Source: Anaspis maculata (Eukaryota; Arthropoda; Insecta; Coleoptera; Scraptiidae). Taken from it: DNA of 64,000 nucleotides. The notes beneath the pieces are model-generated. The model had not been told where the DNA came from, did no database searches, and saw only the letters and a program-made list of their open reading frames with translations. The stretch covers positions 33,063,042 to 33,127,041 of the forward strand of contig OX421966.1 in the NCBI GenBank assembly GCA_949128115.1. The letters are read 5' to 3'. Positions 59,340 to 64,000 of the stretch are shown piece by piece. Within the stretch, counting starts at the first letter, position 1. Each line of letters starts with the position of its first letter. The translations under genes were made by a program, and so were the position numbers.

Positions 59340-60945
59340 AAATAGTTTTAAAAAATCGGTCACCCCAAAACTTTCCCGACGAGTGGCAAGGAACGGATGT
59401 AAATTTTATTATGAAATGGATGTTCCTTCAGGTGAGAAATTAGAGAAAAAGATTGAAGAATTGAGATATTTCCTCTAATTAGGGATTCATTTAGAGCTTC
59501 ATCATTTGAGTCTCGTCTCGATAAGCTAGGCCGGTGGATTTTAAAGCGGAAAACTTGAAGAATTCCAAGAGAAATTGCCTGGAAATGTACAAGAATCAAT
59601 GACTTTTTGTTTGAAGAACGTTAGTATAAATCTGTTCACAAGCCAAAAAGTTACAAAGCAGGTTTTCATTATAGAGGAACCAAATTATGTAGAAAGAAAG
59701 CGGCAAGTGAAATGAGGCAGTCGGACGCATTAGTACATAGATAGAGGTGAACGATCTGAAACTGGCACCACAGAAAGATTCGGAATAGTTTGCAGGGAAT
59801 TGAAAATGTTGAAAATTTGAATTTCCCGGGAAAACCTCAATTTTTTCCCAAATCATCTTATTATGAAGATCGTCAATTACGGATTTACTTTAAGCTCCAT
59901 CATTCAAATCCGGTTTCGATAAGCCAGGCCTGTTTTACATTTTCAACAGGGAAATTCCTGGGAAATTTAGAAGAAAATTATTGGAAAATGTTCAAAAGCC
60001 AGTAACCTCTTGTTTGGAAATAATGGTGAAAATCTGTTCACAGGATAAAAAGTTTGAAAATTTGCGGTTTTTCTAGAGATGAAAACTCGCAAATCGTGAG
60101 TCCGATTTCGAAAATTTTCTTTCCAAAAATGAATTTAATCTTTTCTCCAACTTCCATTTCCAGCATGTCTGCACCTAAAATGAATATTTCGTGGGACTCG
60201 CCGCATGTCAAAGTTGGCATTGTAGTTTTTTTCAAATTCACGGAATATACAAATTTCATTTTGAAAAAATTACCGTCAGACAACCGGAACTGTGCCGATT
60301 TTGAAAATGGGTCTACACGACGCCCAATCCAATATACTTTCGATATCAGGTTGACTTTTTCGAAAAAAGTTGATCGCCGAGCAGTAATGAATTTTTGAGT
60401 GGAGTCCTGCATCAAAGGCCAGTCGTTCTGGTCGAAATTCGGGCGAGAGGCCCTCTCGGGTGGCAACGGCTAGGAGAAATTTTGAAAATTCATACCGATC
60501 GACTGGAAAATGGTAGAAGATTGCAACTGCAGACTTGATTTGACTCTTTTGTTTTGTTGGTTGCTGTCAAATTTGGTCCCAATCCATCGGATAGATTTTG
60601 AATAATTAAATTGTAAAGTGTTGAACTTTGACATTTTTTATTATTTGACAGATGACAGCCAAAAACTAATGGGCTCATTCCAGGAACCAACAATTTCCGC
60701 ATGCCGAATTTCAAGTCGATCGAATCAACGCTGCGGCTGTAATCGTAGCAGATTACAGACAGACACACAGACAGACATCAATCCAAAAATGTTCTCAATC
60801 GTCTTGGGGGACCTCAAAATGGATATATCCGTCTTCATCTCGAAAAAATTTTTTAGCGTGTTCACAATACTTCCTCTTTTCGTTGGATGGTGGGTCGGGG
60901 GAGTAGTACTCTTTTGTTTATTATTTATTGGGTTATGAAGAGGTA
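59340..60945 (-). repeat. dispersed repeat family A, inverted copy 3
   Basis: Runs in reverse: CCCCAAAACTTTCCCGACGA at its left, CTCTCGGGTGGCAACGGCTA in the middle, GACAGATGACAGCCAAAAAC and GTCCCAATCCATCGGATAGA near the right, and ACAGACAGACATCA before the end. Matches 4870-6280 and 12200-13370. No intact frame. Confidence 0.7.
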
Positions 60946-60949
60946 AAGT

Positions 60950-62500
60950 TGGAAATTCAATTCTATTACTTGTGAAGAATCAAGTCGTTGATAGTTTCCG
61001 AATGGAAATTTCTCTTGCAATTATAGGGACTTGAGTAGTATACCCTGGTGTCCTAAAATTTCAAAATTCATTTTTCACCGCAGAAGGTGCTGTGAAGCTA
61101 CAAGTGTTTTACTTTGCCTAAATGTATGGTCTCGAAAGTTTCAAAGCATTTTAATTTAACCAGATTTTGACGCCTTGATAGATAGATATGCCATGTTTGA
61201 TGTGACAGCTGTCACCGTTATCTCGACGCGATGCACCTTCAAGTAGAAATTTCCGAAGCTGCGCGGCGAAAGTAGAGAAACGTGAGCCCCCTTGCAGTGG
61301 AAGTTGCTGCCAGGTGAGCGGCGGGCACTGGTGAGGTTGAAAAAACTTCCTCCATTTCATTCTTTTCCATTTGAAAGTTGGAACATACTTATTGGAAAAC
61401 CTTCATATTTTGGGAAACTATATTTATCAAAATGTGCATTGAATTTTCATCTTGGGTATTTTTTAGTGATATACCACCATACTTACTTTACTTTGCATTG
61501 TTCGTTCTGTCAGAGCGAAAGTGAAACAGATAGATTCTTGTGGCGTGCGTTTCTGCCTAATCTGAGCAGCTAAAAATGTAAGAAAAAAAATGAGTCATTT
61601 AAATCTGGGCTGGCAAGGTAATGGGGAACTTTTTTTTGAAAAAAATATGAAAATTTTGAAAAAAATAAATTGAGTTTTCCGAATTTTGAAATTTTTAAAT
61701 ACTTACTAATTTTCATTCTATATTTTAGATTACTCTGCTTTTTTTCAAGTCTCCTTGCTCCACTGACTCTCATGAAACTCACGTTTAAAGAAAAAACACT
61801 AGGAAATGCCGTCCTTTAGTTTTTGCCGGCCTAGCCCCGCAAATGCTGGTTTCTGGCGGATTTCTAGGTGTAGAATAAAACTCGTCAATGACGGACGGAG
61901 GTAGTTTTACCTACGTAAACAAAATTTTGATTTCCTTCTCGATTAGGTCGTCTTATCTACCACTAGGTAGTACCACTAGAGGCCTAGAGGTCACTTAAAA
62001 AGATCAAGAAGTATACAAAAAAGACAAACAAACTAAACTCTCTAAAAAAGACTTCAAACTCCGATTTTGAAGGTAAGTACCTTAATTTTGCGTGGCAGCA
62101 TTATAAATTGATAACATACATAATATGGATTCCATTATAAGCTCAAGTAGGTAGTAGGTACTGTCTGCAGGATTATTATTGATTAACTTTGAATTTAGCG
62201 CGGCGGAAGTCCATCGCACTCCTATATTTCGGCGTAGGAAAACCCCCCTCCATCCTCCATGTCAACTGCGAGACAGAGCGGCGTTGCTAGATTGTGCATC
62301 GATCCATGTCTCAAGTTCTCAAAAACTTTTGAATACCAGGAATCATTGGAACAACAAAAACTTGGGCTCCTCTGGAAACATCTCCTGTCTGAAATCAACG
62401 AGCAACAGCAATGCACGGTAATATTCTTGAGATTGAATTTAATTGAAAACTCTTTCTTCAAACCGTAAGAATACAGCCGACAACACTGCATGCGCTTTGA
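60950..62500. other. intergenic, no supported feature
   Basis: AT-rich unique sequence; no conserved coding segment or complete repeat recognised. Confidence 0.45.
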
Positions 62501-62940
62501 CGTTTGACAGCTCAAGACGGCCGCCGGAGTGACGCCATTCGCCATTGCGATTGCGGCCATTGTTCTTGTTCTGTGGTGTGAGCTCTCTGGTGCGAGCAAT
62601 TCGACTTCTCGACTCAGTTCGCAGAAAAAATCTGTAAATCCAGTAAGAACACGATTTCTCTGTGAAATTTTTATCCGTTTGACAGCATTGAGGGCGAAAA
62701 AGGTACGTACACTACGTTTGGATGTCTTGTAGCTTGTTTGAACCGTGAAGAGTTGCTCGTGATCGATGATGACGACGCCGCCAGGTACGCGTACCTTAAC
62801 AATTCGATCTTGGCTCGTCAGCGATCGGTTCGAGGAATTTTTGTTGTACCCTAAATGTGCCAGATAAAATGTAAATTTTAGTCCGTCGACTGGACAGCCC
62901 CCGTTCCGATTTACGCGTCTGTCCACGTACCGCAGGGTAA
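62500..62940. promoter_or_regulatory. GC-richer island, possible 5' end of a neighbouring gene
   Basis: Repeat-free, with two good + strand donors: AATCCA|GTAAGA at 62643 and GCAGG|GTAAGT at 62937. A minus-strand frame of 234 codons also crosses it. No ATG-led leader joins either donor, so at most non-coding first exons are suggested. Confidence 0.3.
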
Positions 62941-63588
62941 GTTTTGTAGGCGACGCCTCCGAGGTCGGCCATTTTATTGTGGCCTGTCACAAGTTTATTG
63001 ATTTGCATTCACCTGTTATGCAATCGAACCAGGCACCCCGAACGATTGTAACGTTGCAGTTATTGTTTATAAAAGTTAAATTTGAGCTGTAAAGCCGAAA
63101 GAAATGTGTCAAAAAAACACTGATTAGAAGTTGTTGACCTCTTCAATCGTTGGGCTTCTGCGTCCAGAATCCCGATAGATGGCGCTTTCAGCGTTCATGT
63201 TGAAGAAGCGTTTGGCTTTGGCATGGGAGCATCGTTTTGTATTCAAACATTAGCCTACTTGGGACATGAATTAAAATTTTCATCTACTTATTATGTTTAT
63301 GTTTTCTTGGCAATTTCTCTTGTTTTCTTCAATATGATAATTACTAACACAAAATAGAATAAACCGGATTGGAAGAAATTAGTAATGGACGATAATGACA
63401 ATGAGCCTGTGAAAACGTGAAGACTGAAGTTTTTTTTTAATATACAAGTTTATGCAAAATCTCCGATTTTTTCATGTTAAGTGTCAAGAATCCCGAACTT
63501 GATTACTAAACTGCAAAATAACTACATAACCAGTTTTTTTTTCAATAAGTAATGCTTGAATTTTAAATTGTTCTCTTTTAAAAGATGT

Positions 63589-64000
63589 ACAGGGTGTCCA
63601 GCTTGAAGGTGTTTCCTCTTTATTTTCACTATTCTCAATATTTTTGCCATTCTAAAACTAACCTTGATCAGCTTTTTTATGAACTTCTTGGATCTGTAAT
63701 CACATTTTCTCTATTACTCATTCAGCATTCATCCGGCCTGTTAGTGTCAAACCTCATTGTAATATGATGTATTTAATACATTCAGACTGTTTCGGTTTTA
63801 TTTTTTTGATGTAAAATGTTATACAGGGTGTGTCTCAAAGGTATCGCATTCCGAGTCCAGAGCGATAAATGGTTTCTTCTCAAAAACACGAAAAAAATAT
63901 TCAAAAAAATCTGTGACGTTTATTTTTGAAGATATGGGGGACCTAAGGGTGGGTCTTCGCCCCTCTCTATTTTTGTAAGTACGAGTGATTTTGGGAAACT
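63589..64000. mobile_element. two CAGGGTG element ends at the window edge
   Basis: CAGGGTGTCCAGCTTGAAGG at about 63591 resembles the block at 19323-19470. TACAGGGTGTGTCTCAAAGG at about 63823 begins a second element whose right end is outside the window. Confidence 0.5.

Noticed and set aside
62529..62642. A + strand frame beginning TPFAIAIAAIVLVLWCELSG that looks like a signal peptide followed by a good donor
   Set aside because: The apparent start is GTG, and a TGA stop lies in frame a short way upstream, so no ATG can open it. Kept only as a possible untranslated exon.
62222..62926. 234-codon minus-strand open frame
   Set aside because: Starts at GTG, lacks recognisable motifs and crosses a GC-richer island where long chance frames are expected.

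Overview
The window is nuclear DNA from an insect, carried by a single recognisable protein-coding gene: a BMP type I receptor serine/threonine kinase of the thickveins (tkv/BMPR1) class, on the + strand. The order cannot be fixed from sequence alone. The compact kinase exons, the long AT-rich introns packed with MITEs that share CAGGGTG termini, and the receptor's similarity to Tkv fit a repeat-rich insect genome such as a beetle or hemipteran. No bacterial, organellar, tRNA, rRNA or CRISPR feature is supported.

Gene layout. Three shared coding exons are clear: 48095-48270 (Cys-rich ligand-binding domain), 53240-53957 (end of ectodomain, transmembrane helix, GS box, kinase N-lobe) and 56352-56914 (catalytic loop to stop). 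All have consensus GT/AG borders and compatible phases. The first shared exon needs an upstream exon ending in phase 1. Two good candidates meet this: 8960-9005, a short basic N-terminus resembling that of a Drosophila Tkv isoform, and 35367-35403, a short hydrophobic N-terminus with a perfect CAG|GTGAGT donor. With the first, the protein is 500 residues; with the second, 497. The gene then spans about 8.5-57.4 kb, with a 39-kb first intron, and uses alternative promoters.

Non-coding layout. 1-8.3 kb is upstream DNA: repeats, hairpin MITEs and one unassigned minus-strand reading frame. 9.0-48.1 kb is intron 1, dense in nested transposable elements: PIF/Harbinger-like MITEs with TAA/TTA target duplications, an hAT-like MITE with an 8-bp duplication, many TA-duplicating CAGGGTG elements, a 0.97-kb LTR-like sequence, foldback elements, and minisatellites at 33.3-33.8 kb and 40.1-40.4 kb. 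GC-richer, repeat-poor islands at 27.6-28.1, 33.98-34.25, 34.8-35.4, 42.2-43.1 and 46.55-47.4 kb may hold alternative first exons or enhancers. Intron 2 (48.27-53.24 kb) holds a second copy of the LTR-like sequence, itself interrupted by a 562-bp MITE whose empty site is preserved in the first copy. Intron 3 (53.96-56.35 kb) holds one mariner-like MITE. Downstream of the stop are the 3' UTR with a strong hairpin, more MITEs, an inverted copy of a dispersed ~1.2-1.6-kb repeat (59.3-60.9 kb), and a GC-richer island at 62.5-62.95 kb that could start a neighbouring gene.

How it works together. Tkv receives BMP (Dpp-class) ligand at the cell surface, is phosphorylated on its GS box by a type II receptor and phosphorylates Mad-type R-Smads. 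The kinase core is intact here, but the FKBP12-contact motif and L45 loop carry substitutions that mark a diverged receptor.
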